The translations under genes were made by a program, and so were the position numbers. Below are positions 38,301-46,821 of a stretch of 64,000 nucleotides of DNA, piece by piece. The notes beneath the pieces are model-generated. The model did not search any database, had not been told where the DNA came from, and saw only the letters and a program-made list of their open reading frames with translations. The DNA is from Allacma fusca (lineage: Eukaryota; Arthropoda; Collembola; Symphypleona; Sminthuridae): NCBI GenBank assembly GCA_947179485.1, contig OX359250.1, positions 36,982,783 through 37,046,782 on the forward strand, read 5' to 3'. Each line of letters starts with the position of its first letter. Positions within the stretch are counted from its first letter, which is position 1.

Positions 38301-40443
38301 CCCCCCCCCCCCTCTGTACAGCCCAATGAGAATGGACATGAGGAGAAAGCAGTGAAAGCAGTACTTACCCATGCTGTCCCCCTTTTTCCCCAAGTAAAAT
38401 TTTTGAGTAGAGATTATGCGGTGGATGGGATGTAGTGAAGGAAAAACGTGCGGGTATTAAGTATGAATGGGAGGGATACACTAATAACCTATAGACTTGA
38501 CTTACATTCGAGACTCGTGGAAGAGGAGTAAAAACAAAAAGCTTTGACATGGTAGACGGAAGGAAACAAATGGAAGTCCATACATACAAGAAAGGAAGAA
38601 AATAGGATTAATTATTGACTGTATTCACGCTTAATACTTTCATTTCATGTAAAGTCCTCGCTAGAAACCTAGCTAGGAAGCTAGCTGGAAAGCCATTAGT
38701 TGGACGGGTATAAAAGCAAGTTTTACTGGCTTTATCCATGTAAATTGCCGCACACTATCCCCCAGACTGACTGCTCCAGAGAGACATGCCTGTCCATATG
38801 TACGCCTAATGCGGAGCTATGGATTTTATCTGAGACTACAGTGTGTAGTAGCTATGTAATTATAATGGTGCTGGATGGTGTTGATGGATCCGAGTAGCTT
38901 CCTCGGATTATGTTCCTTTTTACACAGAAATGACTGTCTAGTTTTATTTCAGTCACTTGTCTATCTGATGAAATGTGAAAGGGATTTTAAGACTGGAATA
39001 TCATTCTTGATGGAGAATTGGTGTGATTAAAGGGTACAAATACCGTCAGATATTTCACTCATGAAACGATTCTCTTGTCTTGGGACTTGAGCCTCAAATA
39101 ATCATTGTAATTAAAATTTTGATTTCGACTTGTAGTATCTACTTTTAGGATTGAACTCCAAATCGACCGTTAGTAGTATCTAACTATAGGGTTATGAAGG
39201 ATTTCTATATTTGGTTATACACGTAATATGCCCCCAAACGGATCGGCTCTAGTCTGAGCTGGTGGGCTCAGGTGAATTTCCAAGCCCAGACATTTTCACC
39301 TTACAAGGATCTAATACTTTGTGAAACCTTTTCAGGGATATATTCATCAGTCCGGACGAGTGGTGTAAATGTTTCGCCAAGTCAGACAGACCTTGTACCG
39401 CCGTGAGAAGAAAGACAGGCAATGGACTACTTGGTGAGTGGCACGATCTCCGTCTAATTACATATAAAGACTGTGTTTCCAAGGCACGGTACAGGTGTAA
39501 GGAGGGAAGAGATTTAATGCGGTTCCCTCCATTCCCAATGGAGGAACTTTGTGGTGCTGTTGTAATGCACAGGAAGTTTTGTGTTTAGTTCTGGCCCAGC
39601 CAGGGAGAGGAATCGAATAATTATACCTTGGGAGCTCTCCGTGCCCTAACTCCTTTCCAATATGTACTATGAAAATACATTAGAGACCACAATACAGCTT
39701 GTACAGGACTCTGTATCTACATATATAATTATACAGAGTTATAACATCATAGAAATCTCTTTTCAGTTGACGATTACCAGTCGGTGCATTAATAATGTAC
39801 AGGGACGGGAAACTTTCACCCCAGACTTTCTCCAGAATATGATGATGAAACAAAACTTTTGCATTTTTTCGCTCCGAATGTTTCATACTTACATTGTTTT
39901 GACAGCTGTAATTTTCAAGTGTTACTTGAGCATTAGTTATTGTATGGTTAGTACAAGCCGGCAGAATGTTACAGTTCGGGCGTACTGAAAAACCCCAGTG
40001 AAAATTACATGTGCGGAAACTCGGATCCAAATGGGTTTCGTGTACACAACACAGAGAGTTCCTAAAGAAATGACAATGACGGAGCTCATGTTACTGGGGA
40101 ACATTAACGGAACGGACGATGTATTTTGTTTTTGTAGGGAGCTACACACCTCAATGTGACGCAGATGGTTATTACAAATCGATGCAGTGTCACACCTCTA
40201 TCGGCCTTTGTTGGTGTGTGGACAAGCACGGTGTAGAATTTGCAAATACTCGCACGAGAGGCAAACCAAACTGCGGTGAGTCAGAGTTGTTCCCAATTAT
40301 CCCCGAGCTTTTGTCATGGGAGGTTGTTTCAATAAAATTTTGTTGTTTTTGTAGGATCATTCTCAACTCGAGATGATAACGACCTGGATGATGACGATGA
40401 CACAGATATTGAAGGAAGTTCGGATGGTCCTTTGGAGATTTAA
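2342..40443 (+). CDS. Cow: Testican/SPOCK family proteoglycan (Carrier of Wingless-like), 11 exons in window
   Basis: This is a secreted extracellular-matrix proteoglycan of the testican family; the Drosophila member binds Wingless. CDS exons are 2342-2399, 10999-11101, 13954-14196, 21144-21292, 33427-33716, 35973-36063, 36301-36414, 37204-37363, 39336-39433, 40138-40275 and 40355-40443. They sum to 1533 nt, giving 510 residues plus a TAA stop. Every junction is GT-AG and the phases match throughout. Modules in order are a follistatin-like Cys segment, an acidic Ser-rich insert, a Kazal module with CGSDNRTYSSLC, a Lys/Asn-rich linker, a SPARC-type EC domain with LLDWF and two EF-hands, a thyroglobulin type-1 repeat with CWCV, and a short Asp-rich tail. 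The first coding exon with the signal peptide is missing. Module order and the LDP..D..C..KC start match vertebrate SPOCK proteins, so the family call is secure. The symbol assumes an arthropod. Confidence 0.93.
6491..6498. repeat. target site duplication, left copy (8 bp)
   Basis: GTTGTGTA directly precedes the left inverted repeat of the transposon and recurs exactly at 8210-8217. Confidence 0.85.
6499..8209. mobile_element. non-autonomous hAT-like DNA transposon
   Basis: The element is 1711 bp long with terminal inverted repeats of about 69 bp, 6499-6567 and 8141-8209. The arms differ at only two positions that I can see. The right end read inward begins CAGAGTATGTCGG and the left CATAGTATGTCGG, which fits the CA-rich termini of hAT elements. 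The 8-bp direct repeat GTTGTGTA on both sides is the target duplication size of that superfamily. Inside are more TGATACC-type palindromic words and no long reading frame, so it cannot encode a transposase and would depend on one elsewhere. It sits in a testican intron. The hAT assignment rests on duplication length and terminal bases, not on a protein. Confidence 0.85.
8210..8217. repeat. target site duplication, right copy (8 bp)
   Basis: GTTGTGTA is identical to 6491-6498 and abuts the right inverted repeat. Confidence 0.85.
10292..10318. repeat. CT microsatellite
   Basis: A perfect CT dinucleotide run, followed by loosely repeated TCTATGAG..CTGTCTCT words to about 10385. Confidence 0.9.
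10999..11101 (+). CDS. Cow: testican exon, follistatin-like N-terminal Cys segment
   Basis: Preceded by TAATTCAG and followed by GTGAGT. It encodes LCQALKCKKKELCLLED and then AVCVSKKEL. This matches the four-cysteine EGF-like start of the testican/SPARC follistatin domain (C..KC...C....AVCVS). It enters in phase 1 and leaves in phase 2. Confidence 0.92.
11102..13953 (+). other. testican intron (2.9 kb)
   Basis: The donor is GTGAGT and the acceptor TGTTCTCAG. No exon, transposon or long repeat is visible inside. Confidence 0.7.
13954..14196 (+). CDS. Cow: testican exon, acidic and Ser-rich insert
   Basis: Preceded by TTCTCAG and followed by GTAAGT. It encodes 81 residues: a long Asp/Glu/Tyr run (EYDEDEDYDSDYDDDDTD) and then a Ser/Gly/Ala stretch with SASSGSAS. 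Ser-Gly beside acidic residues is the usual glycosaminoglycan attachment context, so this is a candidate heparan sulfate site. In vertebrate testicans the matching linker between the first cysteines and the Kazal module is short and not this acidic. Confidence 0.9.
14808..14944. repeat. compound CT / TTTC low-complexity tract
   Basis: Alternating CT runs and ACTTTCTTTCCC blocks repeat at least four times. Open frames across it are Leu/Ser/Phe repeats and not genes. Confidence 0.9.
15314..15350. repeat. CT microsatellite
   Basis: CT runs interrupted twice by CCC. Confidence 0.9.
17911..17934. repeat. TG microsatellite
   Basis: A nearly perfect TG dinucleotide run. Confidence 0.9.
21144..21292 (+). 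CDS. Cow: testican exon, Kazal module
   Basis: Preceded by AAAATATAG and followed by GTAAGAG. It encodes a complete Kazal-type module: CTPCPVVKPTFLCGSDNRTY, then SSLC, HNC and KGFCPC. The CGSD.RTY core and the closing CPC are those of testicans. The upstream AA plus the first G restores Lys, so the module joins the acidic insert in frame. Confidence 0.96.
26067..26094. repeat. CT microsatellite
   Basis: A CT dinucleotide run. Confidence 0.9.
30419..30553. repeat. 31-bp inverted repeat (hairpin) with 73-nt loop
   Basis: The left arm 30419-30449 starts GTGAGAACAAATATAAAA. The right arm 30523-30553 is its reverse complement with one difference (GGTC against GATC). I saw no clear target duplication. 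It could be a small foldback element or the remnant of a MITE. Confidence 0.8.
30779..30830. repeat. GA microsatellite
   Basis: A run of about 23 GA units, the longest simple repeat in the window. Confidence 0.93.
31000..31039. repeat. CT microsatellite
   Basis: A CT run with one TTT interruption. It lies about 170 bp from the GA run at 30779 and in the opposite orientation. Confidence 0.9.
31555..31620. repeat. 15-bp minisatellite
   Basis: Four units of 15 bp are followed by a partial one. The consensus is TCTGTAACGCCGGAG. Unit starts are 31555, 31570, 31585 and 31600. Confidence 0.88.
32361..32391. repeat. CA microsatellite
   Basis: A perfect CA dinucleotide run. Confidence 0.93.
33427..33716 (+). 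CDS. Cow: testican exon, basic coiled-coil and Asn/Ser-rich linker
   Basis: Preceded by TTTTTTTTTCCAG and followed by GTGAGA. It encodes 97 residues. The first half is charged and helical-looking (DELLEKKQAEADRKNRFMQK). The second half is Ser/Asn rich with NNNNN. It links the Kazal module to the EC domain. It enters in phase 1 and leaves in phase 0, agreeing with both neighbours. I know of no such stretch in vertebrate testicans. Confidence 0.88.
33717..35972 (+). other. testican intron (2.3 kb)
   Basis: The donor is GTGAGA and the acceptor TACTTTGCAG. It carries a CT run at about 34974-35008 and no visible exon. Confidence 0.7.
34974..35008. repeat. CT/GT microsatellite
   Basis: A CT run passes into a short GT run and back to CT. 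Confidence 0.88.
35973..36063 (+). CDS. Cow: testican exon, linker before EC domain
   Basis: Preceded by TTTGCAG and followed by GTAAGAT. It encodes 30 residues plus one base, a Met/Lys/Ser-rich segment beginning DYMSMMNKK. No domain is recognised. Its place in the gene rests on splice sites and on phases that fit both neighbours. Confidence 0.85.
36301..36414 (+). CDS. Cow: testican exon, start of SPARC-type EC domain
   Basis: Preceded by TCATTTTAG and followed by GTGGGT. It encodes CNEDALESMGNRLLDWFSVV. The pattern C..E.L..M..RL.DWF is the first helix of the extracellular calcium-binding domain shared by testicans and SPARC. Confidence 0.95.
36415..37203 (+). other. testican intron (0.8 kb)
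   Basis: The donor is GTGGGT and the acceptor TTTTTCCAG. A short TG run lies near 36616-36629. Nothing else stands out. Confidence 0.75.
37204..37363 (+). CDS. Cow: testican exon, EF-hand 1 and start of EF-hand 2
   Basis: Preceded by TTTTTCCAG and followed by GTAAGTT. It encodes WMFQHLNSDEDNQLSLQELF. The loop N-S-D-E-D-N-Q-L-S-L-Q-E has acidic ligands at positions 3, 5 and 12. CIKPFIDRCDADK follows, leading into the second EF-hand loop, which the next exon completes. Confidence 0.96.
37364..39335 (+). other. testican intron (2.0 kb)
   Basis: The donor is GTAAGTT and the acceptor CCTTTTCAG. There is a C homopolymer near 38302. No exon or transposon is visible. Confidence 0.7.
39336..39433 (+). 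CDS. Cow: testican exon, EF-hand 2 end
   Basis: Preceded by CTTTTCAG and followed by GTGAGT. It completes the loop D-A-D-K-D-I-F-I-S-P-D-E and continues with EWCKCF, as in the testican EC domain. It ends in GNGLL, the usual lead into the thyroglobulin repeat. Confidence 0.95.
39434..40137 (+). other. testican intron (0.7 kb)
   Basis: The donor is GTGAGT and the acceptor TTTTTGTAG. Nothing else is visible. Confidence 0.75.
40138..40275 (+). CDS. Cow: testican exon, thyroglobulin type-1 repeat
   Basis: Preceded by TTTTTGTAG and followed by GTGAGT. It encodes PQCDADGYYKSMQCHTSIGL and then CWCVDKHG and KPNC. P.C...G.Y...QC......CWCV is the signature of the thyroglobulin type-1 module, which in testicans can inhibit cysteine proteases. 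Confidence 0.97.
40355..40443 (+). CDS. Cow: testican last exon, acidic tail
   Basis: Preceded by TTTTTGTAG. It encodes 29 residues ending IEGSSDGPLEI and a TAA stop, with an Asp run (DLDDDDDTDIE). Vertebrate testicans also end in an acidic tail but with Ser-Gly glycosaminoglycan sites. No Ser-Gly pair is present here. Confidence 0.93.
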
Positions 40444-43170
40444 AGTTTCATCAAGACCTGGACCTTTTAAGTATCTCTACACAAAGTCTATCATTTAATC
40501 CTACAAAGACACGGTTGTCAACATCCATTAAAGAGCGTTATTTGGGACGGCTAGGCTCCCAAAAAAGAAAGTTTGGTCGTGAGACGTCGGACAAAGTACA
40601 GACATATAGTATCTGTAGATACCGTTATCAAAGATTTATTTTACACGCCGGAATCTCTAACATCGCAGATTGTTTTATCTTTCCTTTTGAATTCTTGAAA
40701 CTTGATGTTCATTCATTTCTACCGGCACAGCATTAGTGCTGTTTGTGAGAGCAGTGTTTTTCTACGGTAGTAACAGTAACCGCAGTCAGTTTAATATCCA
40801 GCATATGTTAAGGAACATGGTGATCGCCTAAAAAAAATCTCTTTTTGTAGACTCTTTGTGTAAGGACCTCGGTATATAGCGTGTAAGGTCACTCCTAAGC
40901 TTCTCTTTATTTGCAATGTAGATAATCCCAAATGTTTACGTAGCATCAACTCTGCTTACAAATTGTAAAAAATCAAAGCTACAGAATCATCATATATAAT
41001 TATATAACTACATACTTAAAATCTGATATTATTTTCAAACAACAAAGCAGGAAGAGATTATGTGAACTTTCTTTACCATTCAGCCCCTGAAATGTATGAA
41101 ACCAGTTTTTTAAGGCTTATTTCCTATCCCTTAATAATAACAGGATTTTGTGCTATATTGTAAGATGAGTTCGGTTTATACCACTGCAAGATGATATATA
41201 CATATATATGGTCTGTAATAACGAAAGGGTTAAGTTGAAAGCTATTATTGCTTTGAGGGAAAAATTGACATTCCTATGGTTGCTGGTCTGCTTTCTCGTA
41301 TTTGACATCACATTTTGTTCAGAGGCTATATTTACACTTTGTTTTTCAACCTACTATTTGTTTTCTCACCGAACATAAAAATGGCATTATCTTGAAAGTA
41401 GATCCATTCTGTAAAGGGTATATACATATAATTATTGTGCATCTTGCAACAGGTAACAAGGCGAATGGTAACGACACAAGTTGAAAAATTTGTTTTAATT
41501 TTAGGCCTAAAGTTTTTTTAGGTTACAATAATTAATATTACACGGACTATTTGTTGTTAAAGGAAAAACGTGTTTCGGAGACAAGTGTCATACATACAAC
41601 GGATAGTTTTTAACTGAAGTTGCATCTTGCCCTTTTGAAAGTCAAAATTAATATGCAAAAATGCAATATTCTATATTTTATTTATTTGAAGTGATGTTTC
41701 AGAAGATGATTTGAGTACCTAATATATAATATGGAGTATAACGTCTCTATATTTCTAGCAGCTTGTAATATTCTCCAGCATCGTATTACGTAATTACTTT
41801 TGGTCAGCTGCCTTACGGTAAAGGTTAATAATGCTGTGTTGTGCTACTTATTTCTAATTAGTAGTATTCGTTACAGATAAGTTTTTGCTTTTTTGATTAA
41901 CACACTTTGGTCTCCCTCGTGCCATAAAATACATACATATGTGGACAAAGTCTATTTCTCATATTTTCTAGATGTTGAACCAAATCATGTTTGATTACGT
42001 ACCGAAGTAGATTTAGGGTTAAAATTAAGTGATGACAACAAGGTACATGTATAATAATTACCTTTTTCAATCATTTTCATCATGGCTTTCAATGGCTTTA
42101 ATTATAATTATTGTATTCCAAATGTCTGGTTAGCTGAATAATTTCTTTAGAGTAGAATTTAAATGTGCTGCTGAGTAAGAGTCATGCAACCGTGTAGTGG
42201 TATTGTCAGACATTGTACGTTGTATGCTTTTCGCCGTAATAATAATAAAAATAATAATGATTACTGCAAATAAATAAATAAATCCACTCTCGATGCGAAA
42301 GTTTGGTAAGTGTAAAGGTTGCGTAGCTCATAACATGTAAGCTATTTAGAAAACTTGTAGGTTTGCGTGTCAAATTTTTGTACGTACCGTAATAATTGTC
42401 GAATTATAACATTTAGGGCGTAGGTGGATTAATGATGCAAGGTCTTATACATACTTAGTAATTCAGTAACAGTATTAATTGGTATTTTATTAATTGGTAC
42501 TACCTGTGTCTAAAAATAAAAGTGTTGAACTTGTGAAATTCTATGAAACATGTAAGGATGTAAATAGTTATATTATCAAGTTAATATGTACTACCACCCA
42601 GGGTGCAGCTAACATTCCATTAATAACAAAATCTTGTGAGAAAATTAACTCTCGTACCACTTTTATTATAAGCAACCACATATTTATATGAGACAAATGA
42701 GCATACATCTGTACATAATTGTGTAGTAAGTAAAAATCATTTCTTTATCTGACTAGTGCTTTGGAAGCCCTTGGAATTAAGTTGAGTTGTGTGCATTCTA
42801 CGTGCTGACTACGTAAATACAGTGTAAGTTTTTTCTAACAGGGCGGAAATTGTTACTCGGATTTTTTCTTTCATTGCCGTAGCCCAAACAGAGCATACAT
42901 ATTTAACGCGAATTTGATACCTTGCTGTCCCACAATTTGACTAGTTCAACTGTACCTTGCTTCATTGAATTCGCAAGTTATCGTCGTATATTTATATAAT
43001 TTAAGTTCATAATCAACTACAGAGTAAGTATTTCAGAACATCAAGCTAAATAATTATCGAAATTTGACCATGATTGTCGTATTATCTGTATCAATTACTA
43101 TTAAATATGTAAGTAAGCTTTAAATGACTAAATAAATACTAATCGTCGAATTTATCTATGTAATTTCTTT
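40444..43170 (+). other. testican 3' UTR and tail-to-tail intergenic region
   Basis: This is AT-rich sequence with no supported reading frame. Possible + strand polyadenylation hexamers AATAAA occur at 42244-42249 and again in the AAATAAATAAATAAAT run just after, so the UTR may be about 1.8 kb or longer. The converging CLCC1 gene has AATAAA candidates on the - strand at 43176-43181 and 43214-43219. Confidence 0.5.
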
Positions 43171-43175
43171 TGGCA

Positions 43176-43181
43176 TTTATT
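43176..43181 (-). terminator. candidate polyadenylation signal of CLCC1
   Basis: AATAAA on the - strand about 290 bases past the CLCC1 stop. A second copy at 43214-43219 is nearer the stop. Either could be used. Confidence 0.45.
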
Positions 43182-43467
43182 ATTAGTCTGAAAGCTTTTC
43201 TTTCAAAAAAGTATTTATTCAGTTACACGATATTAATTCACAGATACATGGTAAAAAGAAGATTTGGCTGCAGATGCGCGGCCAAGATTTAACATCTGCT
43301 GGTGCACTTAATAGCACGCGATTTGAACTTGAACATACAAAATAATTCACAGCGTTTTCGTATAGAGGCGTTACTTATTTGGTAATAACAGAAATACAAG
43401 TTTTACGTAAAGTTACATAAAATATTTATACTTACATTTGCGTGCTTCATGAAAAGTAGTGATTCTC

Positions 43468-44129
43468 TTAACCTAATATATCCATTTGAAGAGGGTCTAA
43501 ACCATCATCCTCATCAGCAACAAATGGAACTTGCCGTAAAGTCTTGTCAAGAATTAACAGAACGATATCTGCTAATCCACTAAGCACTACGAACACTAAA
43601 CTAGTTCTACTTGAGAGAAACTGGTAGAAAGAACGCTTCAGAGGTGGTAGTAATGTCGGTATGGAATTATCTCCATTATTTGAATTCCGATTAGAAGTTG
43701 AACGTAAATATTCTTCAAAATCACTTGTATCTACGCATGCATCCCGCGTTCTGATCTCCACTATTTCTGAACCTTGTCTTTCTGCAATCTGCTGATGACC
43801 GCGTCGTTCCGCTTCAGGTAACATATTGTTTCTCTGGTCGTTACCACTTCGAAATTCCGCCGGTTCGATGGACAAAATCGGTGTTTTGATTCTAAAACGG
43901 AACACTCCCAGAAATACAAACACAAACATAAAAACTAGGACGAACGGTTGCAACCACCATGGAAATACGCTGGAAGCATTCCTAAAAAATTCGCCGAGCT
44001 TCCCTCCAATATAACCAGCAGGGGAAAACACGAGAGTAGCGAAGGTCTGAGAAACAGCCTCTGCTGGTGATACACTCCAGAAAGGATCAACCATAACCTC
44101 TCGGTGGTATGATACACAACGGTCTTCGA
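43468..44129 (-). CDS. CLCC1: CLCC1 exon 3 (conserved core and C-terminus)
   Basis: The acceptor reads AATTTCAG and the phase matches exon 2. It encodes DRCVSYHREVMVDPFWSVSP, aligning with the conserved C.KYYE..LVNP.W.VPP region of CLCC1. A membrane segment follows at FVLVFMFVFVFLGVF, then a polar region with EAERRGHQQ. It ends in MDILG and TAA at 43470-43468. Confidence 0.92.
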
Positions 44130-45447
44130 CTGAAATTATTGAAAAAAGATCGTTAACAGTTGATTTTTTTACTATACATACATTGTAAATAAGAACAATC
44201 GCTCCAAACGTTACTATTTAAGAAGAATTTACTTACACGACAAAATATGAACTCTGAAGAAATAACTAGCTTTGTCCCAGAATCCCAATCTTTCGAATTC
44301 GCAATCAGATGGTACATCTCGAGTTTGTAAAACCCTGGCATAATTTTCCGCCTTTGCTACTTCATACAACGAAACAAAGGACCATACACAACTAATAAGG
44401 ATCATCGCCAAAAAACCGTACATCATAACATGGTAAACTGTCGGGGAAGTTCGTGTTCGCCACAAAACTATGAACAGAAGCAGCAAAAACACTAACAAAA
44501 TTGCAGCTAGCAACAAATTTTTAGGTGTCAAGAACATCCCGAAAACATGCAACATCCCTTCCTTGATGGTTTCAAGAAATTCGGGGGTAGCAGGCGCAGA
44601 AACCACATGGAGCATGTTACTGATTATGGAATCCACTTGGACTAAATACTTGTCAGCATCACTCAATTCCTCTTCCACAAATTTGTTTAGCATCATAAAA
44701 TCAGAATGAGAAATTTCTGCCTGCAGATCAATAGTTATTGCTTCTCCTGGACCAAAAGTATGGCTCTGGAAAGGGAGAAAACATGATTACTAAAGCAAAT
44801 CAAAAACACCTACATATCTCACATCCTCAAATAAATTTGCATCAAAGGTACTTGCGGATTCATACTAGTACTTAGAACATTCCAATAACTTACCCCGACG
44901 TTCATTTGGCGTAACAGTGAAGCAACAACTCTTTTTAAAAATTTCATTGATGATACTCCTCCAGTTGCCAAATCCTCTTCAGGTTTGTACTTTCTAAATG
45001 TCTCCACCACTTCTATACTTTTCAACAAGTCCGGATCAATCCGCCCTGGATGATGCCTCAGCTCACTAGAAATGCTTCCCTCCTGATAAACCCCATCCAC
45101 TGGATCCGACAAGTCTCCACGGTATTCATAATTGTATCTAGTAACTTTGACTTCTTCTGTATCCAAAGAATTCAAATCAATACAATTAATTCCAATAACA
45201 CTCTCTTTTTATGCACGACATAATCCAAAGAAACCTTCAAATTCCGCCTCCTACCTTCAACCACTCCTGGTGGCTTCAGTCCATTTCTCCCTAAATTAAG
45301 ATTCTTCTGAAATCCATGGTTGTACGAGCCCATGTCAGTGAAGTCCACAAAACCCTCATCGTATTCTCCGACATAGTCTAGTCTTGATGAGGTCGTCGAG
45401 GAAATAAGTGCCACGAGTACTGACAACGCCCTCACTTTCATCGTCAA
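43468..45447 (-). CDS. CLCC1: CLCC1-like ER chloride channel (chloride channel CLIC-like 1), 3 exons, one apparent frameshift
   Basis: CLCC1 proteins are multi-pass membrane proteins of the ER and outer nuclear membrane described as anion channels. CDS exons on the - strand are 45447-44894, 44765-44237 and 44129-43468. The product is about 581 residues if the frameshift in exon 1 is set aside. Visible features are an N-terminal signal sequence (MTMKVRALSVLVALIS), a VDFTDMGSYNH motif like the conserved DPTDMLNYD of CLCC1, and hydrophobic segments near residues 269-287, 298-318 and 423-439. The family core lies around VDPFWSVSPAEAVSQTFATL and GGKLGEFFRNA, and a fourth hydrophobic stretch near 538-556 precedes an acidic tail. 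Exon 1 changes frame at a T5 run (45206-45210). Splice phases are otherwise consistent. Confidence 0.88.
44237..44765 (-). CDS. CLCC1: CLCC1 exon 2 (first two membrane segments)
   Basis: The acceptor reads CCTTTCCAG and the donor GTAAGT. It encodes SHTFGPGEAITIDLQ, an amphipathic region, then membrane segments around LLLAAILLVFLLLLFIVLW and YGFLAMILISCVWSFVSLY. It ends in phase 1 after HILS. Confidence 0.9.
44894..45447 (-). CDS. CLCC1: CLCC1 exon 1 (signal peptide, DPTDM-like motif, frameshifted)
   Basis: The ATG at 45447-45445 begins a signal-like hydrophobic stretch. The exon ends at NVG before GTAAGT. The frame open from the ATG runs into a stop at about 45172. The rest of the exon is open in another frame starting near 45209. 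One extra base in the T5 run at 45206-45210 would join both parts. Confidence 0.8.
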
Positions 45448-46514
45448 TACAGACTACTGTTTTGAGTTCCAACTTGAGAATTTCCAGTCCCTATGTGATC
45501 TACTCAATATTACAAAATTATTATCAATCATACATATTCACCTACATGCATTATATAACTGTCAACAAAATTTAATCTGACAATTCCTCGTCAATTTTTG
45601 ACACCATAATTTTCATTGCAATTATTTATTGTCACATTTTTGTATACAATAATAATTATTGTAATAGCGGAAATTAATTACCTCCAAAAGACATCCAAAA
45701 AAGAAAGATACAGGTCACTTCAAAATGTAGCCATTTCATAACGCATTCGAAATAATTTTAAATCCACACAAAACTTGACTTTTCCCATGTTTACGTACAT
45801 AAAGAATTACGAGACTAAATCAAATGTTTTTAGTTATCCAGTTGTTACCATTTACTGACACCTGAACATCTAATCGATTGATTAAAAATTATTCACCTGT
45901 TCGATATACTTTAACAGGTTTAAAAGTCTCACAGAATTAATAAAGTAAGTAATAATGATCACTGGCCTAAAATGTCAATAACAGTTGAATTGCTGGAATA
46001 GCTGGAACGTATATGAAGATATGTATTCACTTGAGTTCTTGCCATCAACGATTTACGTTTGGAGATCGTGTTCAAAGCAGCCCACACCTTTCTGGAGGCA
46101 TAGGGAAAAAGTATAACTCTGATGACGGTGTAAAAGTGTCCCGAACGGCAATAAATGGTACATACAGCTATGCCTTGATGAGTTACATTCAGGCACAAGC
46201 CTCGCACATGCATGTACTTCCTCAACGCACGATGAAGTACGTCACAGCATAACTTTCTGAGGCACACCGACGCATATGTCTGAAAATTATATTGAAATGG
46301 TTTCTTACACGTGGCATACAGTAATATACTCCCTTGTGTCACACCGAAGTATATTTCTGAAAATTATACTGAAATGGTTCTTTACTAGTGGTATATAGTA
46401 TTATACTCCGTACTACCCAACCTTATCGCAATCTTATAATATATTTGTGATGCATTCATACTAACGTTAGCTGTTAAATTATAATTGCGAAGATAGTAAA
46501 AATCATCATAGAAT
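45448..46514. other. CLCC1 upstream region, AT-rich, no gene seen
   Basis: This holds the CLCC1 promoter side and, at its right, the 3' flank of the BEN gene. A 77-bp tandem duplication lies at 46263-46409. No long reading frame has recognisable content. The left end of the putative CACTA-like transposon should lie here if that element is intact. Confidence 0.5.
46263..46409. repeat. diverged 77-bp tandem duplication
   Basis: Copy 1 is 46263-46331 and copy 2 is 46340-46409. Both read CACACCGA, then TCTGAAAATTAT, GAAATGGTT and TATACTCC, with scattered substitutions. Confidence 0.85.
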
Positions 46515-46520
46515 TTTATT
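46515..46520 (-). terminator. polyadenylation signal of BEN-domain gene
   Basis: AATAAA on the - strand about 65 bases past the stop codon at 46583. Confidence 0.6.
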
Positions 46521-46582
46521 CAAGCCAAAGAAGTTAACAATGTAATGATAAATAAGTATTAGTTTGCACGCCAGGTAGCAGA

Positions 46583-46821
46583 TTAATCCGAGGATACGTT
46601 GTTGAGTAAAGGTTGCAAAGAGGTGTCTTTACGCTTTTTGATTGTTCTTATACCTTCGTGGTCATAGTCACTCCTATATGCTTGCAGAATATTCCGGATG
46701 TCTTTACGAGTATTCTTTTTAAGTTCGTTAAGTTGGGCAAGATAAGGATTGTACCCATTCTTATTGGTCTTGTTCTCGTATTGGCTAAGGATACTTTTGT
46801 CCATGGCTTTAGCAACGACCG
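46583..46821 (-). CDS. BEN gene exon 6 (basic C-terminus)
   Basis: The acceptor reads TTCTCCTAG. It encodes AVVAKAMDKSILSQYENKTN, a Lys-rich helical segment and RTIKKRKD, ending NNVSSD and a stop. Confidence 0.8.
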
